Below, one piece after another: positions 35,525 to 43,819 of a stretch of 64,000 nucleotides of DNA. Both the position numbers and the translations under genes were made by a program. Numbering within the stretch: the first letter of the stretch is position 1; each line of letters opens with the position of its first letter. The DNA lies in NCBI GenBank assembly GCA_963169295.1, contig CAUJDD010000085.1, positions 24,117-88,116 of the forward strand, written 5' to 3'. The notes under the pieces were generated by a model. That model was not told where the DNA came from and did not search any database. It saw only the letters and a list, made by a program, of their open reading frames with translations. Origin of the DNA: UBA4416 sp020846025. GTDB taxonomy: Bacteria; Bacteroidota; Bacteroidia; B-17B0; Aurantibacillaceae.

Positions 35525-36148
35525 TTAATCTTTAGTTTCATTACCAAATTCAAATTTTGGGAGTGCTAATTTATATTTAACAGCACTAACCCTCACTATT
35601 ATTATTATACTAATGCTCACTATCTCTGCTATATTATTATCTAGTTTAAAATAGTGTAAGAACACATAAGCAATTGCCCCAATAATACACGCAGTAGCAT
35701 AAATTTCTTTTGCAAAGATTAATGGAATTTCATTTAATAAAGTATCTCTTATAACACCACCAAATACGGCACTTACTAAACCTAAAATCACAGCCGCATA
35801 AGGGTTTACGTCCATTTCTAAACTTTTCTCTACACCTACAATGGTATATATAGCAACGCCAACTGTATCAAACAAAAAAAGTGTACGATATAGTTTCACT
35901 ATATAATTTTTGAAAAATAAAGTAAAGATAAATGCCACGAAAATTGTGATAAGAATATTGCCATCATTTAACCAAGAAATTGGGTATGCTCCGAGCATCA
36001 TGTCTCGTAAGGTGCCGCCGCCAATGGCGGTTAAAAAGCCTGTAAAAAAAACACCAAAATAATCATGGTAATGTTTTTTGTCTCGAGCAGCCACAGCCCC
36101 CGAGATTGTAAAAAAGAATATACCAATAAGATTTAACCAGTATGACAT
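35525..36148 (-). CDS. TRIC/UPF0126-family cation channel-like membrane protein
   Basis: 207 residues with seven hydrophobic segments arranged as two repeats. Each repeat has the family glycine motif: AIGGGTLRDMMLG in the first and VFGGVIRDTLLNEIP in the second. Prokaryotic TRIC homologues are trimeric potassium-permeable channels; many members are unstudied. Encoded directly upstream of rimM. Confidence 0.9.
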   Translation of the reverse strand: MSYWLNLIGIFFFTISGAVAARDKKHYHDYFGVFFTGFLTAIGGGTLRDMMLGAYPISWLNDGNILITIFVAFIFTLFFKNYIVKLYRTLFLFDTVGVAIYTIVGVEKSLEMDVNPYAAVILGLVSAVFGGVIRDTLLNEIPLIFAKEIYATACIIGAIAYVFLHYFKLDNNIAEIVSISIIIIVRVSAVKYKLALPKFEFGNETKD

Positions 36149-36184
36149 TTCTATTTGATAATTATGATGATGTCACAGTACACA

Positions 36185-37543
36185 TTAAACCTCTGATTTT
36201 GGTGTTAAGGTCTCTCCTTCCCATTTTGCTACTACAGCACTTGCTACCGCGTTACCAATTACATTGATTGCTGAACGTCCCATGTCTAATATTTGATCAA
36301 TTGCTAATAATAATAGTAATCCTTCTACTGGAATGTGAAACATAGTTAACATACCTGCAATAACTACCAAAGAGGCTCTAGGTACACCTGCCATTCCTTT
36401 ACTAGTTATTAATAAAATTAACATCATCTGTATTTGATCACCCATGGTCATTTCAATACCGTAGGCTTGTGCAATAAACACCGTAGCAAATGTCATATAC
36501 ATAATTGAACCATCTAAGTTAAATGAGTAACCTAGTGGAAGTACAAAAGATACGATTCGGTTGCTTATTCCAAATTTTTCTAATTGTTCAATTGTTTTAG
36601 GCATGGCACTTTCTGAACTTGCTGTACTAAAAGCTAATAAGATTGGCTCTTTTATATAGGATAATAATGAAAAGAAATTAATACCTAAAACTAAACATAT
36701 TGTAAATAAGATACCAAACACAAAAAATAGTAACCCTCCAAAAAAACATGCAATAAGATACACATAGCCACCTAACACATCTAATCCTTGTTGTATAACA
36801 ACAGCGGTAATAGCTCCGAAAATACCGATGGGTGCAAATCCCATTACGAAATTAGTTACCTTAAACATAATGTGAGATAAACTATCCATAATATTTATCA
36901 TGGGTTTGCCTATTTCGCCAATACTTGCAGCAGCTATACCAAAAAACAAGGCAAAAACTACAATTGGTAATATCTCGTTTTCGGCCATAACTCTTACAAT
37001 ACTATCAGGAACAATATGAGCTATAAAGTTAGATGCTGTTTGTGTATTGGTTTTTACTCCTGCATCAGCAGAGTTAGGTGGAAGTTCCAATGCCATTACT
37101 TTACCTGGCTCAAATAGGTTTACTAAAACTAAACCTAATGTAAGGGCTAATAATGTAGCAAATGTAAAATAGATGATGGTTTTGCCTCCAATTCGTCCTA
37201 CACTTTTAAAATCACCCACTTTAGCCACACCCATAACGAGTACAGATAATACCAATGGTGCAATAATCATTTTTATGAGTCGTAAGAAAATATCACTCAA
37301 AATTGAAAAGTTAGAAGCTACATTTTTCTTTATTTGTTTTAATTGTGATACATATAGTTGTTCGCTAGCATGTAAAATTTGTTGTTCAACTTCAGGATTA
37401 CCTTTTGATAGATGTTTGATGTAGCTTGTTTCTAGTTTAGGAATTTCGTTTGTGATAGATTTATTAATTCCATAGCCAATTATAATTCCTAATATCATAG
37501 AAATTACAATAATTGTTATGAGCCTATTTTTTTTACTAAACAT
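36185..37543 (-). CDS. Dicarboxylate/amino acid:cation symporter (DAACS family)
   Basis: 452 residues with about eight membrane segments and two re-entrant hairpins. The first hairpin signature is FSTASSESAMPKTIE, and NLDGSIMYMTFATVFIAQA carries the substrate/cation site in TM7. MGRSAINVIGNAVAS with its TM8 Asn is present. It would import glutamate, aspartate or C4-dicarboxylates with Na+ or H+. A charged loop of about 50 residues follows the first helix (EVEQQILHASEQLYVSQLKQ), as in other Bacteroidota members. Confidence 0.93.
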   Translation of the reverse strand: MFSKKNRLITIIVISMILGIIIGYGINKSITNEIPKLETSYIKHLSKGNPEVEQQILHASEQLYVSQLKQIKKNVASNFSILSDIFLRLIKMIIAPLVLSVLVMGVAKVGDFKSVGRIGGKTIIYFTFATLLALTLGLVLVNLFEPGKVMALELPPNSADAGVKTNTQTASNFIAHIVPDSIVRVMAENEILPIVVFALFFGIAAASIGEIGKPMINIMDSLSHIMFKVTNFVMGFAPIGIFGAITAVVIQQGLDVLGGYVYLIACFFGGLLFFVFGILFTICLVLGINFFSLLSYIKEPILLAFSTASSESAMPKTIEQLEKFGISNRIVSFVLPLGYSFNLDGSIMYMTFATVFIAQAYGIEMTMGDQIQMMLILLITSKGMAGVPRASLVVIAGMLTMFHIPVEGLLLLLAIDQILDMGRSAINVIGNAVASAVVAKWEGETLTPKSEV

Positions 37544-37583
37544 AAATAATCATTTGTTTGAATTAATGAATTACAGATTTGAT

Positions 37584-38663
37584 TTATAATGTTGCGCTTC
37601 GTTGTTTTAATAAGTTATCTACTATTACTAAGGCAGCCATACTTTCTACGATAGGAACTGCCCTTGGTAAAACACAAGGATCGTGGCGCCCTTTTCCTTG
37701 TACAGTGGTCGCATTTCCATTCATATCTACGCTTAATTGTTCTTGCATAATGGTAGCAACAGGTTTAAAAGCAACATTAAAATAGATGTCTTCGCCGTTA
37801 CTAATACCGCCTTGAATCCCTCCACTAAAATTTGTTTTGGTTTTAATTTTATTTTCTTCGTTTATAAAAACATCATTTAGTTCAGAGCCTTTATAGTTAA
37901 TTGAACTAAACCCTGCACCATATTCAAATCCTTTTACGGCATTTATACTTAGCATGGCTTTTCCTAAATCAGCATGTAGTTTATCAAACACAGGTTCTCC
38001 CAAACCAATGGGAGTTCCTTTAATTACACAGCTAATTATGCCTCCAATGGTGTCACCGTTTTTTCTTATTTCTTCAATATAACTAATCATTTTATTAGCA
38101 ATTTCTTCATCTGGACACCTTATAATGGATTCTTCGGTTTTTGATAAATTAAGTTCGGTATAGGGCTTTTCTAATTTAATAGTTCCTACTTGGCTTACAT
38201 AAGCTTGTATGCTAATTTGGTATTGATTTAAAATAAGTTTAGCTATGGCACCACCTACAATTCTACTAGCTGTTTCTCTTGCTGATGAGCGTCCTCCTCC
38301 TCGATAATCTCTAATGCCAAATTTTTGCTGATACGTAAAATCAGCATGCGAAGGACGATACACTTCTTTTAAATGTTCGTAATCTTTACTCTTTTGATTA
38401 TTGTTTTCTATAATAAAACCAATTGGATGTCCAGTTGTTATTTCATTAAAAACACCTGACAAAATTTTTACTTCATCATCTTCCTTACGTTGAGTAGTGA
38501 TGTGCGATTGTCCAGGTTTGCGGCGTTGAAGCTCATTTTGAATAAATGCCATATCCAACTTCAATCCAGACGGACATCCATCAATAATTCCACCAATGGC
38601 TTCACCATGGCTTTCGCCAAATGTGGTTAAACAAAAAATATTACCAAATGTATTTGCCGCCAT
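37584..38663 (-). CDS. aroC: Chorismate synthase
   Basis: 359 residues from ATG 38663. The start NTFGNIFCLTTFGESHGEAI, the FMN-site segment RGGGRSSARETASR and the GRHDPCVLPRAVPIVESM motif are definitive. It converts EPSP to chorismate, the last shikimate step, using reduced FMN. An in-frame TTG at 38672 would add three residues, but it lies inside the TATTTTTG promoter box at 38670-38677, so ATG 38663 is preferred. Confidence 0.97.
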   Translation of the reverse strand: MAANTFGNIFCLTTFGESHGEAIGGIIDGCPSGLKLDMAFIQNELQRRKPGQSHITTQRKEDDEVKILSGVFNEITTGHPIGFIIENNNQKSKDYEHLKEVYRPSHADFTYQQKFGIRDYRGGGRSSARETASRIVGGAIAKLILNQYQISIQAYVSQVGTIKLEKPYTELNLSKTEESIIRCPDEEIANKMISYIEEIRKNGDTIGGIISCVIKGTPIGLGEPVFDKLHADLGKAMLSINAVKGFEYGAGFSSINYKGSELNDVFINEENKIKTKTNFSGGIQGGISNGEDIYFNVAFKPVATIMQEQLSVDMNGNATTVQGKGRHDPCVLPRAVPIVESMAALVIVDNLLKQRSATL

Positions 38664-38669
38664 AAGTGT

Positions 38670-38677
38670 CAAAAATA
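38670..38677 (-). promoter_or_regulatory. Probable -7 box of aroC
   Basis: TATTTTTG on the minus strand fits TAnnTTTG. The transcript would start at or very close to the ATG, so the leader is extremely short. Confidence 0.4.
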
Positions 38678-38735
38678 CTAAAAATAAACGGGTATTTTTA
38701 TAATAGATTTAAGATAGATGATAGAAAAAAATAAA

Positions 38736-38743
38736 TATCTTGG
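38736..38743 (+). promoter_or_regulatory. Probable -7 box of hutI
   Basis: TATCTTGG differs by one base from TAnnTTTG and lies 20 bases before ATG 38764. It covers the in-frame TTG at 38740, which is therefore unlikely to be the start. Confidence 0.35.
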
Positions 38744-38763
38744 CGTTTCTAAAAGCACAAGTG

Positions 38764-40014
38764 ATGTCAAATAAACTTTTAATAAAAAATATAAAATCGT
38801 TAGTACAAGTAAGAGAGCCAGAAGTTCTAAAGGTAAGCGGACAAGACATGAAAACCTTACCTTGTATTGAAAATGCTTGGTTAGCAATAGATAATGGCTT
38901 AATTGCAGATTTTGGCTCTATGAGTGATTTTCCTGGTATTTTAGATTGGAAAGATTTAGAAGTGATAGATGCCGATGGGAAAATAGTTTTACCATGTTAT
39001 GCTGATAGTCACACGCATATTGTTTATGCTGGAAATAGGGAAGGTGAATTTGTAGATAGAATAAATGGGTTAACCTACGAAGAAATTTTTGCACGTGGTG
39101 GGGGCATCTTAAATTCTGCTAAACGTTTGCATGAGGCCACTGAGGATGAATTATTTGAACAAGCCATGTTGCGGTTAAGAGAAATGATAAGTCAGGGAAC
39201 AGGTAGTGTAGAAATTAAAAGTGGTTACGGACTTAGTGTAGATAGTGAGTTGAAAATGCTACGTGTTATAAAAAGAATAAAAGATTTAAATATATTGCCA
39301 GTTAAAGCTTCTTTTTTAGGAGCACATGCCTTACCTCATAATTATAAAAATGATAAGCAAGGCTATATTCAATTAATAATTAACGAGATGTTACCTATAA
39401 TTGCGAAAGAAAAGCTAGCAGATTATATAGATGTATTTTGTGAACAAAATTATTTTACGCCCGAAGAAACCAAATTAATTTTAGAAGCTGGAAAAAAACT
39501 GGGTTTAATTCCTAAGGTTCATGCCGAACAGATGAGTCATTTTGGAGGTATAAAAGTAGGTGTGGAATGTAATGCCATTAGTGTTGATCATTTAGAATAT
39601 TGTAATGATGAAGATATTGCTCTATTAAAACAATCAGAAACTATGCCTACTGTATTGCCCGGCGCCGCTTTCTTTTTAAGTTTACCATTACCGCCGGCAC
39701 GAAAAATGATTGATGCTGGATTAGCAGTTGCATTTGCAAGTGATTATAATCCTGGAAGTAGCCCAAGTGGTAATATGAATTTTATGATGAGTTTGGGTTG
39801 TGTACAATACAAGCTTACTCCCGAAGAAGTGATAAATGCTTGCACATTAAATTCTGCCTACGCAATGCATTTATCGCATGAGGTAGGAAGCATTGCGTTA
39901 GGTAAAAAAGCAAATTTCTTTATAACCAAACCTATTAGTTCGTACGCCTTTATTCCTTATGCTTTTGGTAGTCAATTAATAGAAAGTGTGTATTTAAGTG
40001 GCATTAAGCAATAA
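38764..40014 (+). CDS. hutI: Imidazolonepropionase
   Basis: 416 residues from ATG 38764. Amidohydrolase fold: the metal ligands are His83 and His85 in ADSHTHIVYAGNR, with further ligands in KVHAEQMSHFGG and the Asp of FASDYNPGSSPSGN. It opens imidazolone-5-propionate to formiminoglutamate in histidine degradation. The other hut genes (hutH, hutU, hutG or ftcD) are not in this window. Divergent from aroC. Confidence 0.95.
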   Translation: MSNKLLIKNIKSLVQVREPEVLKVSGQDMKTLPCIENAWLAIDNGLIADFGSMSDFPGILDWKDLEVIDADGKIVLPCYADSHTHIVYAGNREGEFVDRINGLTYEEIFARGGGILNSAKRLHEATEDELFEQAMLRLREMISQGTGSVEIKSGYGLSVDSELKMLRVIKRIKDLNILPVKASFLGAHALPHNYKNDKQGYIQLIINEMLPIIAKEKLADYIDVFCEQNYFTPEETKLILEAGKKLGLIPKVHAEQMSHFGGIKVGVECNAISVDHLEYCNDEDIALLKQSETMPTVLPGAAFFLSLPLPPARKMIDAGLAVAFASDYNPGSSPSGNMNFMMSLGCVQYKLTPEEVINACTLNSAYAMHLSHEVGSIALGKKANFFITKPISSYAFIPYAFGSQLIESVYLSGIKQ

Positions 40015-40016
40015 CT

Positions 40017-41255
40017 TTATTCAAAGCGTAAACTTTCAATTGGATCGAGTTGTGATGCTCTTTTAGCGGGCATATAACCACTAATGAGTCCTACGATAAA
40101 ACAAATTGTAAAACCTAGAATAATCCAAGTCCAAGGAATAAAAAATGTTGAACTAAGGTTGAATGAAATTAAATTCGCTGCTAAAATTCCCATTACAATT
40201 CCAAAAAATCCGCCGCAAATACAAATCACAATACTTTCAATTAAAAATTGATTTTTAATTGTATTAGCTGTTGCACCTAATGCTTTACGAATACCAATTT
40301 CTCGAGTTCGTTCAGAAACCGAAACAAGCATAATATTCATTAATCCGATAGATGCACCTATTAATGTAATGATGCCAATTACGATGGCACCCATAGAGGC
40401 TTTAGAGGTTAATCCAATGAGCATAGTAGCTAAATTGTCTGATCGTGTAATTTCAAAATTATCATCATCACCAACCCGTACTTTTCTAATCTTTCTAAAA
40501 ACACCTGTAGCCTCATCTATGGCAGGATCTAATAAAAGTGCGTTGGGCGTCATCACATTAATAGTAAAACTCATACCATTTCCTCCAAAATATTGTCGGG
40601 CTGTGCTTAAAGGAATGATACATATTTTATCACCACCAAATCCCATACTATTTCCTTTACTTGAAAGTACTGCAATTACTTTGTATTTCCCTCCATTTAA
40701 GTTAATGTATTTATTCAGTGCTTTTTGTTTTCCCTTAAATAAAGCAAACTCTACATCTTTACCAATAATAATGACATGGGCACTATTTGTAATATCTAAG
40801 GGCGAAAAATTTCTACCATGTTCAATTTCGTATCCACTAATATCAATATAGTTCTCATCACTGCCAAATATTTGAATATTAGGGTTTGTTTTTTCTGATT
40901 CAAACTTTAGTCGGGCATTAAATGATGCCATGGCTGAGATAGAAGTTTTTGCAGGGAAATGATAAGCTTCTTTAAACCGTTCAGCTTCTTTATAAGCTAT
41001 TGATGAGTAAGTTCGTTTTTTCTTTGAGGATTTTACACGCATAGCAGTACCACTATTTCGAATGGTAAAAGAGTTAGCTCCCATATTTGCAAAATTTGCA
41101 TTAATGGATTCTTTCATCGCATCAATAGCGGATGAAATACCTACTAGTGCTGTAATTCCAAAAAAGATAATAAGCATAGTAAGATAAGCTCTTAGCTTAT
41201 TTGCTTTAATAGAATTAATAGCAATTTTAATATTTTCATTTAATGAAAATGTCAT
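40017..41255 (-). CDS. MacB/FtsX-type ABC transporter permease
   Basis: 412 residues. One N-terminal helix (about 22-44), a large extracytoplasmic MacB-like domain (45-280), then three helices at the C-terminus with the FtsX signature SERTREIGIRKALGATANTI. These mechanotransmission permeases pair with a LolD/MacB-type ATPase and export or release lipoproteins, peptides or drugs. No ATPase gene is adjacent, so its partner must be elsewhere. It converges on hutI with a 2-base gap. Confidence 0.9.
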   Translation of the reverse strand: MTFSLNENIKIAINSIKANKLRAYLTMLIIFFGITALVGISSAIDAMKESINANFANMGANSFTIRNSGTAMRVKSSKKKRTYSSIAYKEAERFKEAYHFPAKTSISAMASFNARLKFESEKTNPNIQIFGSDENYIDISGYEIEHGRNFSPLDITNSAHVIIIGKDVEFALFKGKQKALNKYINLNGGKYKVIAVLSSKGNSMGFGGDKICIIPLSTARQYFGGNGMSFTINVMTPNALLLDPAIDEATGVFRKIRKVRVGDDDNFEITRSDNLATMLIGLTSKASMGAIVIGIITLIGASIGLMNIMLVSVSERTREIGIRKALGATANTIKNQFLIESIVICICGGFFGIVMGILAANLISFNLSSTFFIPWTWIILGFTICFIVGLISGYMPAKRASQLDPIESLRFE

Positions 41256-41367
41256 TAGGTAAATGTAATTAAATAAATGTATAGAGACATAAAAATATTA
41301 ATCCAGTGTATTATTAATTTGAAAATTAATATTAAAATCGAATGTTTTATTAAGCTAGATTAGTGCA

Positions 41368-42756
41368 TTATTCATTCTCAGTTTGACCGTATAGAGCAGC
41401 TTCGTAATTCGGTTTCTTAATATATGCTGGGTTAATACTTTCTGGATTCATCGATCCAAAGACTTGCCAATATGCTTCCTTGGTCATTCCATCATAATCT
41501 ATAATATTGTATTTGTACTGAAAAGTCTGAAATATATTTAAGAACATAAGTAAACAGAGGACTGTAACGCAAATTTTAAAAAGTATCTTCGATTTTTGGT
41601 GGATATAATAAATAAAACTTCCTAATGGAATTGCTAATAATGGATAAATGTCTATAAATGTTCTTTGCCCAAATGAACCACCGTACCACCAGCACCACCA
41701 ACTAGACACGAGAAAAATATATAATGGAAAAAGTATTAAAAAGGCGCTGATGAAAATTTTTGTTTTTTGTTTATATAGTGTGAAAATACCTATTGATGCA
41801 ATTAACATAATGGGTGTGTAGAGATACCAACCTTTTCTGTAACTTATTAAAACGTTGAGTATTTGAGGGTTCGAAAAATAAAAATTTTCATTACCATAAG
41901 AAAATATTAGCCAATTTCCTGTAACGTATTTGTAATATAATAGTTGTGGGAAAATGAAGAAGCTAAAAACACAAACGAATAAAAGCACATGGCTGTAGTG
42001 ATTGAAAAAAAATAATATTCGATTTTTAAAATTTTGTAGGGATATTACATTATAAAGTAGGAACGGTAAAATGAAGAAAATATTTAAAGGTCTTATTAAA
42101 ACCATCATTCCAAAACAGACGGCAATAACAATAAGGATTTTATTAGTTTGATTTTGATAGTATTTATGAGTGTAATATAGAAATATTGAAAATAAGGAGA
42201 AAGTATAAGCATGACTCATAGCCGATTCAACACAAGTGTAATAGAGTAGGTTTGTGCCAAAAAACACAAGTAGTAGAGTAATAGTTGTAATTTTCTCTGA
42301 GAAAAATTGAAGCAATAATTTACGAAGATACCAAAGCCCGATAGCAATATAAATTAATCCCGAAAAATCAATCATACATTCGTAGATGGGAGAAAAACCA
42401 TCGTTTGCAAAGCCTAATTTACTTGCTAATAAGTGAGCAATTAAAAAAAATGGAGCATATAACACTGCCATTCCCATTGTGTATTTAATAACACGATTTC
42501 CTTTATCATCCTCAATATACCAATATTTAATCCCCGAACTTTTATTGTTATTTTCGGTTGTTACAAATTTTAAACTCACATCTTTATCAATAAAAGTAGC
42601 GGGTAAGTAACTGTAATAAGAGGTAATATCCCATTTTATAACATCGTTATATTTGTATTTCGATAAATTAAGATGTACTTCGATAATGGTTATACAAGCT
42701 AATGCAATAACAAAGAGGCTTGGAAATTGAAAAATATATTTTAGAATATTTTTGAT
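41368..42756 (-). CDS. Polytopic membrane glycosyltransferase-like protein with a non-canonical start
   Basis: The first conventional start is GTG at 42579 (403 residues), but the frame is open for 204 more bases, back to the stop of the desaturase gene at 42784. The extra stretch reads as a normal N-terminus: a hydrophobic helix (YIFQFPSLFVIALACITII) then VIKWDITSYYSYLPATFI and on into KYTMGMAVLYAPFFLIAH. It looks like the family start of Bacteroidota PMT/ArnT-like proteins. No ATG, GTG or TTG is available upstream of 42579; ATC at 42756 (giving KNILKYIFQF) or ATT at 42747 are candidates. The remainder has about ten hydrophobic segments and a WWCWWYGGSFGQRTFIDIYP loop near residue 350. A membrane-bound, lipid-linked sugar transferase role is inferred. 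A start-codon mutation or sequencing error is an alternative. Confidence 0.75.
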   Translation of the reverse strand: MKNILKYIFQFPSLFVIALACITIIEVHLNLSKYKYNDVIKWDITSYYSYLPATFIDKDVSLKFVTTENNNKSSGIKYWYIEDDKGNRVIKYTMGMAVLYAPFFLIAHLLASKLGFANDGFSPIYECMIDFSGLIYIAIGLWYLRKLLLQFFSEKITTITLLLVFFGTNLLYYTCVESAMSHAYTFSLFSIFLYYTHKYYQNQTNKILIVIAVCFGMMVLIRPLNIFFILPFLLYNVISLQNFKNRILFFFNHYSHVLLFVCVFSFFIFPQLLYYKYVTGNWLIFSYGNENFYFSNPQILNVLISYRKGWYLYTPIMLIASIGIFTLYKQKTKIFISAFLILFPLYIFLVSSWWCWWYGGSFGQRTFIDIYPLLAIPLGSFIYYIHQKSKILFKICVTVLCLLMFLNIFQTFQYKYNIIDYDGMTKEAYWQVFGSMNPESINPAYIKKPNYEAALYGQTENE

Positions 42757-42761
42757 GTGGA

Positions 42762-42769
42762 CAAAGATA
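42762..42769 (-). promoter_or_regulatory. Possible -7 box before the membrane protein gene
   Basis: TATCTTTG on the minus strand matches TAnnTTTG and would start transcription near 42756, right at the candidate non-canonical start codon. No TTG at the -33 spacing was found. Confidence 0.35.
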
Positions 42770-42783
42770 TTAAAATCTATTTT

Positions 42784-43749
42784 TTATAGTCGTATCATTT
42801 TTTGCTGTTCATAATCCCACAATTTAAGACTCAAACAATCCCAAATAGCTTTTGGAGATAAAGAGGTTGTTTTTGGATTTTGTAATTCAGGAATAGCTTG
42901 CATGACCTCAGGCAATCTGTAAAAAGGAATCCTAGAGTTGAGATGATGAATATGATGATAGCCAATATTAGCTGTAAACCAGTGCATAACGGTATTTAAT
43001 TTCATGTAACTAGATGAATCAAGTGCAGCGCCTTCATAAGTCCATTCTTCATTTCCTACAAATGTTACAGTAGGAAAATTATGTTGGGCATAAAATAAAT
43101 AACTACCTAAAGCTCCTGAAATAAAGTGAGGAATAGCACATAACAAAATCCATGTTTGCCATCCCAAGAAGTAAAACACAGCTATTTGATAGGCGAAATG
43201 CATTATTAAAGCAATGAGTGAATCAATATTTTTACTAAAACGGTTGATAATAGATTTTACACACATACCATACATAAAGGTAAAAATATACCCAAATAAA
43301 ATAGTGAGTGGATGTCTGATAAATAAATAATGTAATTGTTCTTTTCTGCTCAATCTTTCAAATTTTTGTTTGGTGTAAATAGGATAAGAACCAATACTTG
43401 CACTAAATAGTTTGGAATTGTTTTTATGATGGTAATCATGGCTAGCGCTCCATATACCAGTTGGCGCTAAAACATAAAATCCGAAAATGGTAAAAATGAT
43501 GTCAGCAAATAGTGATTTGTTTAAAATTGCTTTATGTTGATGATCGTGATATATAACAAATAAACGAACGATAACTAAGCCCGCTAACATGCTACAAATG
43601 AGTTTTAATGACCAATGGAAATTATATACAGTACCTACTAATAAAGCGATTAAGATGAGGTAGGTGCTTATTGTTAAAACCCAACTTTTTGATCGGTTTT
43701 CGATTGCAAATGGTTTGGTAGCTAGTATTAATTGTTTACCCTGTAACAT
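42784..43749 (-). CDS. Membrane fatty acid desaturase
   Basis: 321 residues with paired transmembrane helices and the three histidine boxes of the non-haem di-iron class: HDHQH (68-72), HDYHH (104-108) and HHIHH (265-269), plus QHN at 222-224. It introduces a double bond into a membrane-lipid acyl chain or a related hydroxylation/desaturation of a lipid such as a carotenoid. The substrate is not decided by sequence. It stops 28 bases before the candidate start of the next membrane protein, in the same frame. Confidence 0.92.
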   Translation of the reverse strand: MLQGKQLILATKPFAIENRSKSWVLTISTYLILIALLVGTVYNFHWSLKLICSMLAGLVIVRLFVIYHDHQHKAILNKSLFADIIFTIFGFYVLAPTGIWSASHDYHHKNNSKLFSASIGSYPIYTKQKFERLSRKEQLHYLFIRHPLTILFGYIFTFMYGMCVKSIINRFSKNIDSLIALIMHFAYQIAVFYFLGWQTWILLCAIPHFISGALGSYLFYAQHNFPTVTFVGNEEWTYEGAALDSSSYMKLNTVMHWFTANIGYHHIHHLNSRIPFYRLPEVMQAIPELQNPKTTSLSPKAIWDCLSLKLWDYEQQKMIRL

Positions 43750-43766
43750 GCGAAGCGAATATATAA

Positions 43767-43796
43767 AAAAAACACCGCATTAGAGCGGTGTTTTTA
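43767..43796 (-). terminator. Intrinsic terminator after the S8 protease gene
   Basis: AACACCGC pairs with GCGGTGTT around a 6-base loop (43771-43792), flanked by A-runs on one side and T-runs on the other, so it can work in both directions. It separates the protease gene from the desaturase. Confidence 0.88.
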
Positions 43797-43819
43797 AACG
43801 ATGTTTTAACTTTTAGGTG

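Noticed and set aside
38740..38763. Extended hutI start at TTG 38740
   Set aside because: It overlaps the probable -7 box; ATG 38764 gives the normal N-terminus.
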